NCBI GenBank assembly: GCA_020743695.1
Contig: DYUK01000016.1
Coordinates: 1 to 63,395 of the forward strand
Length of the DNA stretch: 63,395 bases
Source of the DNA: Brevibacterium senegalense
GTDB lineage: Bacteria; Actinomycetota; Actinomycetes; Actinomycetales; Brevibacteriaceae
Direction of reading: 5' to 3'
Below, one piece after another: positions 32,374 through 40,986 of the stretch. Position 1 is the first letter of the stretch. Each line of letters begins with the position of its first letter. Both the position numbers and the translations under genes were made by a program. Under the pieces are notes generated by a model. The model did no database searches, was not told the origin of the DNA, and worked only from the letters and a program-made list of their open reading frames with translations.

Positions 32374-32859
32374 ATGGACGAATTGCAGGTGGAGCGCGTG
32401 CTGCGGGCCGTCGAGTCCATCCCCGCCGGCAGCGCCCTGCCCTACGGGCGGGTGGGCCGTGCGGCCGGCGCGTCCGCACGCTTCGTGGGGCGTGTCATGA
32501 GCGTCCACGGATCCGCCGTAGCCTGGTGGCGGGTGCCGAACGCCCGCGGGGATTTCCCTCCCCCGCTGCGAGCGCGCGCCCGGCCCCACCTGCGGGAGGA
32601 GGACACGCCCCTGCGGGAGGACGGCCGGATCGACCTGCGCCTCGCCGCACCCCACCCGGATGAGTACGTCCGGAGCGTCGACATCGCGCTCGCGGACCTG
32701 GAGGACATGGCCGCGGATCCGGAGGACACGCCAGCCGGTCAGGCGGACGCGTCGGCCGGTCCGGCGGACACGGCTGTCGGTCCGGAAGAACACGGACGCG
32801 GATCCGGAGGACGCGGGACCGCAGAGCACGGCCCGGGCCGCCGGCCGGGACTAGACTGA
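32374..32859 (+). CDS. Alkyltransferase-like (ATL / MGMT-fold) DNA-binding protein
   Basis: The first 105 residues match the DNA-binding half of O6-alkylguanine-DNA alkyltransferases: VERVLRAVESIPAGSALPYGRVGRAAGASARFVGRVM and then WWRVPNARGDFPP. Where active enzymes have PCHRV with the acceptor Cys, this protein has AWWRV, so it cannot take up the alkyl group; alkyltransferase-like proteins of this kind flag O6-alkylguanine for nucleotide excision repair. The C-terminal 50 residues are acidic and repetitive (AGQADASAGPADTAVGPEE) and unlike the family. ATG 32374 has GAGAGG about 9 nt upstream; ATG 32365 is possible. It is divergent from tatB and followed at 21 bp by an O-methyltransferase. Confidence 0.8.
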   Translation: MDELQVERVLRAVESIPAGSALPYGRVGRAAGASARFVGRVMSVHGSAVAWWRVPNARGDFPPPLRARARPHLREEDTPLREDGRIDLRLAAPHPDEYVRSVDIALADLEDMAADPEDTPAGQADASAGPADTAVGPEEHGRGSGGRGTAEHGPGRRPGLD

Positions 32860-32880
32860 CCGCACCGAGAGGAGTCACGC

Positions 32881-33513
32881 ATGTCCCGCGATTGGGCCGC
32901 CAATGCGCGGATGGCTGAGCAGTACAACGGCACCGACGCCGTGGACGATGCCGCGCGTTCGATCGCGCAGGAGCACCGGCGCCGGCCGCTGCCGCCCACC
33001 TCCAGCGCGACGCTCACGTTCCTCACGTCCCTGCTCAACCCCGCCGCCGCGATCGAGGTGGGCACCGGCACGGGCGCGGGCACCCTGGCGCTGCTGCGCG
33101 GGATGAGCCGCTCGGGCATCCTCACGTCGATCGACACGGACGCGGAGGCGCAGGCGGTCGCCCGCGAGCTCATCGTCCACGCGGAACTGGCCGGTCACCG
33201 GGTGCGGATGATCACGGGACGGGCGGAAGACGTGCTGGCGCGACTGTCCGTGGCCGCCTACGACCTCGTCCACGTCGACGCGGGCCCCCTCCACGCACCG
33301 GCGGTCGTACCGCTGGCCCTCGAGCGGCTGGAGCCCGGTGGCGTCCTCATCCTCGATCAGGCGCTGCTGGGCGGCGCCGTCGCGGACCCGACGGTCCGCA
33401 CGCCCCGCGTCCGCGCGCTGCGGGAGCTGCTGCAGGGTCTGGCACGGCGAGGAGACCTCACCCGCCTGCTCCTGCCCATCGACGACGGGATGCTGGTGCT
33501 GCGGAAGCACTGA
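32881..33513 (+). CDS. O-methyltransferase (class I, SAM-dependent)
   Basis: The 210-residue protein has a SAM-binding motif AIEVGTGTGAGTLALLRGM near residue 58, SIDTDAEAQAVA as motif II and YDLVHVDAGPL as motif III, and matches the O-methyltransferase family 3 (catechol-type) that is conserved beside tatB in actinobacteria (compare Rv1220c). Substrate unknown. GAGAGGAG lies 7 nt before ATG 32881 and TAGACT (32851-32856) is a possible -10, which would leave a normal leader of about 20 nt. It is followed by a hairpin terminator. Confidence 0.92.
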   Translation: MSRDWAANARMAEQYNGTDAVDDAARSIAQEHRRRPLPPTSSATLTFLTSLLNPAAAIEVGTGTGAGTLALLRGMSRSGILTSIDTDAEAQAVARELIVHAELAGHRVRMITGRAEDVLARLSVAAYDLVHVDAGPLHAPAVVPLALERLEPGGVLILDQALLGGAVADPTVRTPRVRALRELLQGLARRGDLTRLLLPIDDGMLVLRKH

Positions 33514-33530
33514 CACCGCCGCAGACGACA

Positions 33531-33564
33531 CCGGCCCCCGCACGCTCACGCGTACGGGGGCCGG
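33531..33564. terminator. Terminator between O-methyltransferase and DUF3117 gene
   Basis: CCGGCCCCCG (33531-33540) pairs perfectly with CGGGGGCCGG (33555-33564) around a 14-nt loop, between two convergent genes. Confidence 0.8.
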
Positions 33565-33585
33565 GATGCGCCTGGGCCGTGGGGC

Positions 33586-33756
33586 TCAGCCCCCGAGCGC
33601 CTCTGCGAGGGTGTCGCGGAGCGCCGTCGCCTCATCCGGGCTGATCTCGATGACGAGACGTCCGCCTCCTTCGACGGGCAGCCGCAGCACCATGCTGCGG
33701 CCCTCCTTGGTCACCTCGAGAGGTCCATCGCCCGTGCGGGGCTTCTGTGCTGCCAT
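33586..33756 (-). CDS. DUF3117 family small protein
   Basis: Translation from ATG 33756 gives 56 residues: MAAQKPRTGDGPLEVTKEGR, then SMVLRLPVEGGGRLVIEI and SPDEATALRDTLAEALGG. This is a full DUF3117 protein, a short actinobacterial family found in this neighbourhood in many genomes (compare Rv1211). Its function is not known; the fold is expected to be a small beta-rich unit with a C-terminal helix. GGGATG sits about 5 nt before the start codon. The gene lies alone between the O-methyltransferase terminator and the mannosyltransferase. Confidence 0.9.
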   Translation of the reverse strand: MAAQKPRTGDGPLEVTKEGRSMVLRLPVEGGGRLVIEISPDEATALRDTLAEALGG

Positions 33757-33844
33757 GGGAGCATCCCTTCACATCGAAAAGCTGTCGTACACGATTATCC
33801 ACCATCCGCACGGAATCCGCCTGTTCCGCCGTCATACGAGCGCG

Positions 33845-35125
33845 TCACGGCGGCAGATCGCCGGGTGGGGTGAAGTGCCACAGCCACCCCACCCAGACGA
33901 CCTGGAGGATCGTGAAGGCACTCAGCACGAAGGTCCGGGCCGCCCACGACCGCGGGACCGCGAGCGCCAGGGCCAGCGGGAACAGGGGCAGCAGGAGTCG
34001 CAGCGTCGAGGTCTGCGGGGTGAAGAAGAGGAGCAGGTAGATCCCGTAGCCCCAGCAGAACTGCTGCATCGTCGACCCCATCGTCCGCCCGGCCGGCGAC
34101 ACGAGCAGCGCGATCATCCCGACCACCAGGACGAGGAGGCCCACGACGCTGAGCGGACCCAGCCACCGCTCCCCGGCGGTCACCCACTGCGTGAGGATGT
34201 GCGTCTCCCCGGTGTGCCACGCCGCCTCCGTGTCCGTGTACGCGGTGAGCGACCCGGTCCGGATCCACGCGTGGATCGGGTGAGCGAGCGCGGCGACGCA
34301 GGAGAGGACCCCCAGGGTCCACGACGTGACGACCTCGCGGAGCGGATACGGCTCCGCGTCCCTGCGGCGGAAGCGGCTGATGAGGTGGAGGAGGAGGAAG
34401 AACGCGACGGCCACGCCGATCGGCCGTGAGAGCGCCAGGAGGAACACGGGGCCGATCGCCCACAGGTACTGGCGGCGCACGATCAGCAGGAGCACCACCG
34501 CCTGCAGCAGCAGCGCCAGGGATTCCGCGTACGCGGTGCTGAGGATGGGCGAGGCCGGGAAGAAGAGGACGAGCGCCAGCCCCATGAGCGCCCGGCCGTG
34601 GGTCGTGACAGAGCGGAAGAGGACGAGGATCACGATCGCCGCCGCCGCGGCCATGACGGTCGAGAGGACGGGGGCGACCGCGTCGAAGTCCGCTCCGGTG
34701 AGGGAGGAGATGTCACGGACGATGAGGGGGTGCAGCGGGTAGAACGCCCACTGGTTCTGCGCGATCTCGCCGGTCTCGTAGACCGGCAGCGCTGACGGAT
34801 AGCCCTCCTCCGCGATCCGCCGGTACCAGCCGCCGTCCCAGAAGTTGAGGAAGTCGTTGAGCGAGGTCCGCGTGCCGGTCGTCCACGGCGAATCCGGCTG
34901 TGTGCGCACGACCATCGCCATGATGCCCAGCGCCACGAGCCGGGACACGAAGTAGACCGCCAGCGCCTGCAGCCACACCGGCAGGGAGAGGACGGCGCGG
35001 GAGGCGCGGATCAGGTGCGTGCGGTCGAAGAGGCGCGGCAGCACGACCGGAGCGACCTCTCCCGGAGGCAGGGGCGCCTGCCGGCGGCCGGTGCGGGGCG
35101 GCTGCGTGGAGGCGGCCGCCGTCAC
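33845..35125 (-). CDS. Multi-pass membrane mannosyltransferase-like protein (GT-C fold)
   Basis: The 426-residue protein has about nine membrane helices (for example ALAVYFVSRLVALGIMAMVV and AAAAIVILVLFRSV). After the first helix comes LNDFLNFWDGGWYRRIAEEGYP, the DGGWY loop typical of the PIG-V-like / GT-C glycosyltransferases of actinobacteria, which use polyprenyl-phosphate mannose to extend lipomannan or glycoproteins at the outer face of the membrane. PASPILSTAYAESLALLLQ is another conserved segment. Start is GTG 35125, overlapping the stop of the DivIVA-like gene (GTGA); a longer open frame upstream is spurious. The acceptor is unknown. Confidence 0.85.
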   Translation of the reverse strand: MTAAASTQPPRTGRRQAPLPPGEVAPVVLPRLFDRTHLIRASRAVLSLPVWLQALAVYFVSRLVALGIMAMVVRTQPDSPWTTGTRTSLNDFLNFWDGGWYRRIAEEGYPSALPVYETGEIAQNQWAFYPLHPLIVRDISSLTGADFDAVAPVLSTVMAAAAAIVILVLFRSVTTHGRALMGLALVLFFPASPILSTAYAESLALLLQAVVLLLIVRRQYLWAIGPVFLLALSRPIGVAVAFFLLLHLISRFRRRDAEPYPLREVVTSWTLGVLSCVAALAHPIHAWIRTGSLTAYTDTEAAWHTGETHILTQWVTAGERWLGPLSVVGLLVLVVGMIALLVSPAGRTMGSTMQQFCWGYGIYLLLFFTPQTSTLRLLLPLFPLALALAVPRSWAARTFVLSAFTILQVVWVGWLWHFTPPGDLPP

Positions 35126-35511
35126 GAGTCGGCGTGCGGGCCGGGTGCGGGGCTGGAGGTCGGGGAGTCCGGAGCCGAGGAGCTCGGGGCCGACGGGCTC
35201 GAGGTCGACGCTCTCGTGGTCGACGGTCCCGAGGTCGACGGACTCGGGGCCGCCTTCTCGAGCTCCGCGATGCGGGCCGTCAGGACGCTCATCGCCCGAT
35301 CGACCTCTGCGGGGCGGTATCCCCACAGGACCGGGGTGAAGCGGATCGCCCGCAGGTCCGTCGCGCCGGCGTCCGCGGGTGCGCGGTCCACGCGCGGGAG
35401 GTCGGTCTCGTCCTGCTCCATCGCGCCGTCGAAGACGCCGCGGGAACCCGCGACCGCCACGACGAGGACGAAGACAGCTGCACACACTCCGAGGATGATC
35501 CACACCGGCAT
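35122..35511 (-). CDS. DivIVA-domain small membrane protein
   Basis: A signal-anchor helix (WIILGVCAAVFVLVVAVAG, residues 4-22) precedes a short conserved segment RFTPVLWGYRPAEVDRAMSVL (58-77), which matches the N-terminal DivIVA motif (GYRxxEVDxF). The C-terminal 45 residues are almost entirely Ser, Pro, Thr and Ala. Single-pass DivIVA-motif proteins of about 130 residues are common near folP in actinobacteria; by analogy they sit at the membrane and may link to polar growth or division proteins, but no function is proven. The stop overlaps the start of the mannosyltransferase (GTGA), and folP2 lies 30 bp upstream, so these genes are likely one operon with LOG and dapE. Confidence 0.82.
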   Translation of the reverse strand: MPVWIILGVCAAVFVLVVAVAGSRGVFDGAMEQDETDLPRVDRAPADAGATDLRAIRFTPVLWGYRPAEVDRAMSVLTARIAELEKAAPSPSTSGPSTTRASTSSPSAPSSSAPDSPTSSPAPGPHADS

Positions 35512-35541
35512 GGGTTCATCGTCTCACAGCGCGCGGTGCTC

Positions 35542-36438
35542 TCAGCGCAGGCCGCGCACGCTGCGCAGCGGCTCCGCCTCCCCGGTGATGGCCCCGATCA
35601 TGCGGATCGTGTCGACGGTCTCCGCGACATCGTGCGCGCGGATGACGGACACGCCGTGCTCGACCGCGTACGCCGTCGCCGCCAGGGTCGCCGGCAGTCG
35701 GGCGGCCGGTGTCGTCGCATCGACGGACTCGCCGATGAAGTCCTTCCGGGAGATCGCCAGCAGCACCGGCATCCCCGCTCCGGCGAAGCGCGCGATGTTC
35801 CGCAGCAGCAGGAGCGACTGGCGGGTGTTCTTCCCGAAGTCCGGTGTGGGGTCCAGGAGGATCCGATCGGCGGGGATGCCCGCCTCCCGTGCGCGCTGGG
35901 CCAGGTCGAGGACGCCGGTCAGAGCGTGGTCCACCACGTGGTGCGGCAGCAGGCCGTAGCTGTTCCGGTGCGCGTCCGTCCGCGGGTCCAGTCCGCCGGT
36001 GTGCGAACAGACCAGGCCGGCCCCGGCCTCGGCGGCGACGCCCGGCAGATCCGGGTCCGCGCCCGCCCACGTGTCATTCACGATCCGGGCGCCCCGCGGC
36101 GACGGCAGCGCGGGCGACCGGCGCGCGGTACGTGTCCGCGGAGATGACGAGGCCCGGCAGCTGTGCGTGGATCGCCGCGATGACGGGGCAGACGAGGTCG
36201 ATCTCCTCCTCCACGCCCACGTGGGGGCCGCGGCCGGCGCGCACGCCGCCGATGTCGACGATCGCGGCACCCGCCTCCTGCGCGCGGGCTGCGGCGCGGA
36301 CCGCGGAGTCCGCGGTGGGCTCGGAGACGTGGAAGGAATCGACGGACCGGTTGATGACCGCCATGACGACGGGTCGGCCCGCACGGGCCTCCACCGGCCC
36401 GATCCGCAGCGGCTCAGGCGGCCCTGCCGCCTGAGAGG

Positions 36439-36442
<4 letters not shown>
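35542..36442 (-). pseudogene. folP: folP2-like dihydropteroate synthase paralogue, one-base frameshift
   Basis: ATG 36442 overlaps the LOG stop (ATGA). The first frame codes PVVMAVINRSVDSF, IVDIGGVRAGRGPHVG and ISADTYRAPVARAAVAAG, then hits a premature stop at 36074. The rest of the protein, GARIVNDTWAGADPDLPGVA, GAGLVCSHTGG, LDPTPDFGKNT, RKDFIGE and RVHD-like IRAHD, continues in another frame to 35542. Removing one G from the four-G run (four C at 36092-36095 on the plus strand) restores a single 299-residue frame, so this is a +1 change in a homopolymer: a real mutation or a base-calling error. The restored sequence resembles FolP2 (Rv1207-like) rather than FolP1; the M. leprae FolP2 was reported to lack dihydropteroate synthase activity. 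A main folP is not in the window. Confidence 0.85.
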
Positions 36443-37187
<745 letters not shown>

Positions 37188-37191
<4 letters not shown>

Positions 37192-38333
37192 GCCGGGGTG
37201 CCCGCCGCTGCCGGCTGCAGGAAGGCGAGGAGGGCGCGGGTGGCGGCCACGACCTCGGCGGTGGGGACGTGCTCGTCCGCGCGGTGCGCGTACAGCGGGT
37301 CGCCGGGTCCGAAGTTGAGGGCGGGGATGCCCAGCGCACTGAAGCGGGCGACGTCCGTCCACCCCAGCTTGGGGGCGACCGTCCCGCCCACCGCGGCCGC
37401 GAACTGGGCGGCGATGGGGCGGTCGAGGCCCGGGCGGGCGCCCTCGGACAGATCGACGACGCGCAGCTCGTGGCCGGGGAAGAGGCCGCGCAGGTGCTCC
37501 TCCGCCTGCCGGCCCGTCGTCGAGGGGGCGAAGCGGTAGTTGACGAGGACGGTGCACTCATCCGGGACGACGTTGCCGGCCACTCCCCCGCTGATGCCCA
37601 CGGCCGACAGGGACTCGCGGTAGTCGAGGCCGTCGACCGTGACCGTCTGCGGCTGATACTCCGCGAGCGTGCTGAGGATGGGGGCGGCGGCGTGGATCGC
37701 GTTGACGCCCATGAAGGCGCGGGCGGAGTGGGCGCGGACGCCGGTCGTCGTGACCTCGACGCGGATCGTGCCGTTGCAGCCGCCCTCGATGCCCGCGTTC
37801 GACGGCTCGCCCAGGATCGCGAGGTCCGCGGCCAGCAGCTCCGGGTGGTTCCGGGCCAGGCGGCCCAGCCCGTTGAGGGAGGCGTCGACCTCCTCGTGGT
37901 CGTAGAACACCCACGTGACGTCGCGGGCCGGTTCCCGCAGCGCGTGCGCGACCGCCAGCTGCATCGCCACGCCCGCCTTCATGTCGCAGGCGCCGCGCCC
38001 CCACACGACCTCACGACCGTCCACCATGCGGCGGCGGGAGGGCACGTTGTCCTCGATCGGGACCGTGTCGAGGTGCCCGGCGACGAGGACCCGCTCGTCC
38101 CGGCCCAGCTCCGTGCGCGCGATGAGCGCATCGCCGTCGCGCACGATCGTGAGCGCGGGCCCGTCGCCTGCGGAGATCGACCGGAGGACGGCCTCGACCG
38201 CGTCCGCGATGCGACGCTCGTCACCGGAGACGGAGGGCAGGTCGCACAGCCGGGCGGTCAGTTCGACGGGATCGTCGCAGGCGGCCAGCAGGCCCGCCGC
38301 GTCCTGGTCTGCGGAGGAGGGCGTGGAGGTCAT
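37188..38333 (-). CDS. dapE: Succinyl-diaminopimelate desuccinylase DapE
   Basis: The 381-residue M20 metallopeptidase-fold enzyme cleaves N-succinyl-LL-diaminopimelate to LL-diaminopimelate, for lysine and cell-wall synthesis. Dizinc and catalytic residues appear in order: VAGHLDTVP (His, Asp), [11 protein letters not shown] (bridging Asp), YDHEEVDAS (Glu base), LGEPSNAG, and near the end [11 protein letters not shown] (His). The dimerisation domain lies at about 175-290 ([22 protein letters not shown]). ATG 38333 follows TAGGCT (38345-38340) by 6 nt, a leaderless start, inside a palindrome shared with the divergent dapD promoter. It heads the operon dapE-LOG-folP2-DivIVA-mannosyltransferase. 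Confidence 0.95.
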
Positions 38334-38338
38334 GCCGC

Positions 38339-38371
38339 CAGCCTACCGGGGGCGTCAGGCCCGGTAGGCTG
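38339..38371. promoter_or_regulatory. Shared palindromic divergent promoter of dapE and dapD
   Basis: CAGCCTACCGGG (38339-38350) and CCCGGTAGGCTG (38360-38371) form a perfect 12-bp inverted repeat with a 9-bp centre. Each arm contains TAGGCT read outward: 38365-38370 then 7 nt to the dapD ATG, and 38345-38340 then 6 nt to the dapE ATG. The expected -35 region of each promoter falls on the other's -10 arm. Confidence 0.7.
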
Positions 38372-38377
38372 GGACGC

Positions 38378-39325
38378 ATGACAGCACGATTCGCAGCAGG
38401 CGTGGGCCTGCGCACGACCCATGGCAGCGACGTCCTCTCCGTCTGGTACCCGGCGCCGGTCCTGGGCACCTCCGCCGAGGCCGCCCAGACCTCCGCGCAG
38501 AGCGCGCTCAGCACCGCGGACCTCGAGGCCCTGGCGGGCGCGGACGAGGCACGCGGGACCGCGACGGACGTCGTCACGACCGTCATCGACCTGGACGAGG
38601 CCCCGGCGGACGCCGCGGACGGCTACCTGCGCCTCCACGCGCTCTCCCACCGTCTCGTCACCCCCAACTCGATCAGCCTCGACGGCCTGTTCGGGAAGCT
38701 CACGAACGTCGTGTGGACGTCCTCGGGCGCGTGCGCGGTCGAGGGCTTCGACGTCGTGCGCGCGAAGCTGATGGCCCGCGACGGCCAGGTCGCCGTGTAC
38801 GGAGTCGACAAGTTCCCGCGCATGACGGACTTCGTCGTCCCCTCCGGTGTGCGGATCGGCGACGCGGACCGCGTGCGCCTGGGCGCGCACCTGGCCCAGG
38901 GGACCGTCGTCATGCACGAGGGCTTCGTGAACTTCAACGCGGGCACCCTGGGCGCGGCGATGATCGAGGGGCGCATCTCGCAGGGGGTCGTCGTGGGCGA
39001 CGGCACGGACGTGGGCGGCGGCGCCTCGATCATGGGCACCCTGTCCGGCGGCAACGCGCTGCGCATCACGGTGGGCGCGGGCACCCTGCTGGGCGCGAAC
39101 TCCGGCATCGGCATCTCGCTGGGCGACAACTGCATCGTCGAGGCGGGCCTCTACGTGACCGCCGGGACCCCGGTGGCACTGGTCGAGGAGCGCGGACGCG
39201 TCGTCAAGGCGATCGAGCTGTCCGGCGCGGACGGTGTCCTGCTGCGCCGCAACGGCCGCACCGGCGGTGTCGAAGCGCTGGCGCGCACGGACCGCGGCAT
39301 CGAGCTCAACCCCGACCTGCACTGA
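38378..39325 (+). CDS. dapD: Tetrahydrodipicolinate N-succinyltransferase DapD
   Basis: The 315-residue protein transfers succinyl from succinyl-CoA to tetrahydrodipicolinate in the succinylase branch of lysine synthesis. The N-terminal domain is followed by a left-handed parallel beta-helix built of hexapeptide repeats ([37 protein letters not shown]), with [20 protein letters not shown] containing the conserved Glu-Gly segment of actinobacterial DapD. ATG 38378 follows TAGGCT by 7 nt, so the mRNA is probably leaderless. It is divergent from dapE. Its stop codon region is duplicated in tandem. Confidence 0.96.
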   Translation: MTARFAAGVGLRTTHGSDVLSVWYPAPVLGTSAEAAQTSAQSALSTADLEALAGADEARGTATDVVTTVIDLDEAPADAADGYLRLHALSHRLVTPNSISLDGLFGKLTNVVWTSSGACAVEGFDVVRAKLMARDGQVAVYGVDKFPRMTDFVVPSGVRIGDADRVRLGAHLAQGTVVMHEGFVNFNAGTLGAAMIEGRISQGVVVGDGTDVGGGASIMGTLSGGNALRITVGAGTLLGANSGIGISLGDNCIVEAGLYVTAGTPVALVEERGRVVKAIELSGADGVLLRRNGRTGGVEALARTDRGIELNPDLH

Positions 39326-39343
39326 GCCCCGACCTGCACTGAG
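39310..39343. repeat. Perfect tandem duplication across the dapD stop codon
   Basis: The 17-bp unit CCCCGACCTGCACTGAG occurs at 39310-39326 and again at 39327-39343. The first copy contains the dapD stop (TGA 39323-39325). A second TGA therefore follows 17 bp later, in another frame. Confidence 0.9.
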
Positions 39344-39413
39344 TCGGGTGAGGGGCAGGCACTCCTGTCGCTCCTGCGCTGAACGCTCCGCAGCTGCGTG
39401 AGAGGGTGGGTCC

Positions 39414-40772
39414 ATGAGTACGGACCCGCCCTCTCACGCGTCTGAGTCCCGTCCTTCTGCGCCGCCTGCAGGTCCACCGGTGCCGCCACCTGCTCAGCAA
39501 CCGCCGCAACCACCGCAGCCCGGCCCACCTGCGCAGCCTGCGTCGTCAGTGCCGCCCGCGTCGTCGGTGCCTCCCCGCGCCCTGGCCCCTGATCTGGCCC
39601 GGGGCTTCATGCTCCTCCTCATCGCGATCGCGAACGTCTCCTGGCATCTGTGGGGGCATCCCACGGGCCTCATGTCCGCGCATCCGACGGACGGAGGACC
39701 GGTGGACACCGCGCTGGCCGCCGTCTCGCTCGTCTTCATCGACGGGCGCATCTACCCGATGTTCGCGTTCCTCTTCGGCTACGGCATGGTCCAGTTCGCA
39801 CGGTCCCGGGTGGCCCGCGGGTTCCCCGACCGCATCGTCGACCGGATGCTGCTGCGCCGGCACCTCTGGCTGCTGGTGTTCGGGTTCGTGCACGCGCTGC
39901 TGCTGTTCAACGGCGACATCCTGGGCGCGTACGGACTCGCGGGTCTGATCCTGGGCGCGGCGCTCTTCCGGCGCTCCGACAAGGCGTTGCGGATCACCTC
40001 GTGGGTGTTGGCCGGCGCCCTCCTCCTCTTCGCGCTGGGCGGCCTCGTCATCGGACTTCTCATGCTCCTCCTGCCCGCGGAAGTGCAGGAGGAGATCGCC
40101 CGGTCGACGGAGGCGAACGGATCGATCACGGACATGATCGCCGGGCAGTCGAACTACGCACTGGCTGCGCTGATCCGCGCGGGGATGTGGATCGGGTCGA
40201 CGATCGGGACCGTCCTCATGCTCACGGTCCCGTTGGCCATGGTGCTGGGGTGGCTCGCAGCCCGGCGCGGCCTGCTGGACGATCCAGCCGCACACCGGCC
40301 CACGCTGGTGAGCATCGCCGTCTGGGGCATCGCGATCGGAGCGGTGGGCGGCCTGCCCAGCGCCCTCGCGTTCACGGGCGTCCTCCCCGTTCCGGCCATG
40401 AACAGCTGGATGCTCTCCGGCATCGACCAGCTCACAGGTGTGGCCGGTGGTGCGGGCTACGCCGCCGCTTTCGGCCTGCTCGCCCTGCGGATCGGCTCGC
40501 GGCCCGGTCGCATCTCCTCCGCCGTCGCCGGCGTGGGCCGCCGGTCGCTCAGCTTCTACCTGCTCCAGTCGGTGCTCTTCGCCCCGCTGCTGACGGCGTG
40601 GGGCTTCGGTCTGGGACAGCACGTGGGCACGGCGATCGCCTTCGCGATCGCGGTGGGCGTGTGGCTGCTGTCCGTGGTGCTGGCCGCCGTCATGGACGTG
40701 CGGAACACCCGCGGACCGGCGGAGCGGCTGTTGCGCCGCCTCACCTACGGACCCCACGACCCGGCACGGTGA
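39414..40772 (+). CDS. DUF418 family multi-pass membrane protein
   Basis: The 452-residue protein opens with a Pro/Gln/Ser-rich segment of about 50 residues, then about nine membrane helices. DUF418-type features are DLARGFMLLLIAIAN at the first helix, GRIYPMFAFLFGYGMVQFA, and near the C-terminus GRRSLSFYLLQSVLFAPLLTAWGFGLG. Such proteins are related to the acyltransferase-like YeiB group; function is unknown. GAGAGGGTGG lies about 5 nt before ATG 39414. A set of palindromes and a strong terminator separate it from the convergent gltA. Confidence 0.88.
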   Translation: MSTDPPSHASESRPSAPPAGPPVPPPAQQPPQPPQPGPPAQPASSVPPASSVPPRALAPDLARGFMLLLIAIANVSWHLWGHPTGLMSAHPTDGGPVDTALAAVSLVFIDGRIYPMFAFLFGYGMVQFARSRVARGFPDRIVDRMLLRRHLWLLVFGFVHALLLFNGDILGAYGLAGLILGAALFRRSDKALRITSWVLAGALLLFALGGLVIGLLMLLLPAEVQEEIARSTEANGSITDMIAGQSNYALAALIRAGMWIGSTIGTVLMLTVPLAMVLGWLAARRGLLDDPAAHRPTLVSIAVWGIAIGAVGGLPSALAFTGVLPVPAMNSWMLSGIDQLTGVAGGAGYAAAFGLLALRIGSRPGRISSAVAGVGRRSLSFYLLQSVLFAPLLTAWGFGLGQHVGTAIAFAIAVGVWLLSVVLAAVMDVRNTRGPAERLLRRLTYGPHDPAR

Positions 40773-40775
40773 GGG

Positions 40776-40925
40776 GTCCCCGCGGGGACGTGCTGGTGAG
40801 AGTCCGGACCAGCCACCTGTGATCTCTCTGCGTTGAGGTGTCCGTACACGCCCCATTCCGACTGAAATCGGGGCGTGTACGGACACCTCAACGAGTTGTG
40901 CGGCACCGTGCGTCCCCGCGGGGAC
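40776..40925. repeat. Two copies of a 14-bp palindrome flanking a long inverted repeat
   Basis: GTCCCCGCGGGGAC occurs at 40776-40789 and 40912-40925, on either side of the 24-bp inverted repeat at 40831-40893. The same palindrome also occurs within adnB near 17114, so it is not unique to this site. Confidence 0.6.
40831..40893. repeat. Perfect 24-bp inverted repeat with 15-nt loop
   Basis: Arm 40831-40854 begins CGTTGAGGTGTCC and arm 40870-40893 is its exact reverse complement. The loop is 15 nt. It lies in the gap between the convergent DUF418 and gltA genes. The stem is longer than a terminator needs and there is no T-run, so it may be a repeat element or a protein site as well as a terminator for DUF418. 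Confidence 0.85.
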
Positions 40926-40930
40926 GCGAA

Positions 40931-40970
40931 ACGGCCCTGGACTCCCACTCAGGTGGGGTTCCAGGGCCGT
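40931..40970. terminator. Terminator of gltA
   Basis: ACGGCCCTGGA (40931-40941) pairs with TCCAGGGCCGT (40960-40970), with an inner CCCAC/GTGGG pairing. It lies 17 bp beyond the gltA stop on the minus strand. Confidence 0.8.
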
Positions 40971-40986
40971 TCGTGCGAGCAGTGCC

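Noticed and set aside
36092-36095. Programmed ribosomal frameshift in folP2
   Set aside because: No slippery heptamer of the usual type and no downstream structure is evident; homologues are encoded in one frame. A homopolymer indel explains it more simply.
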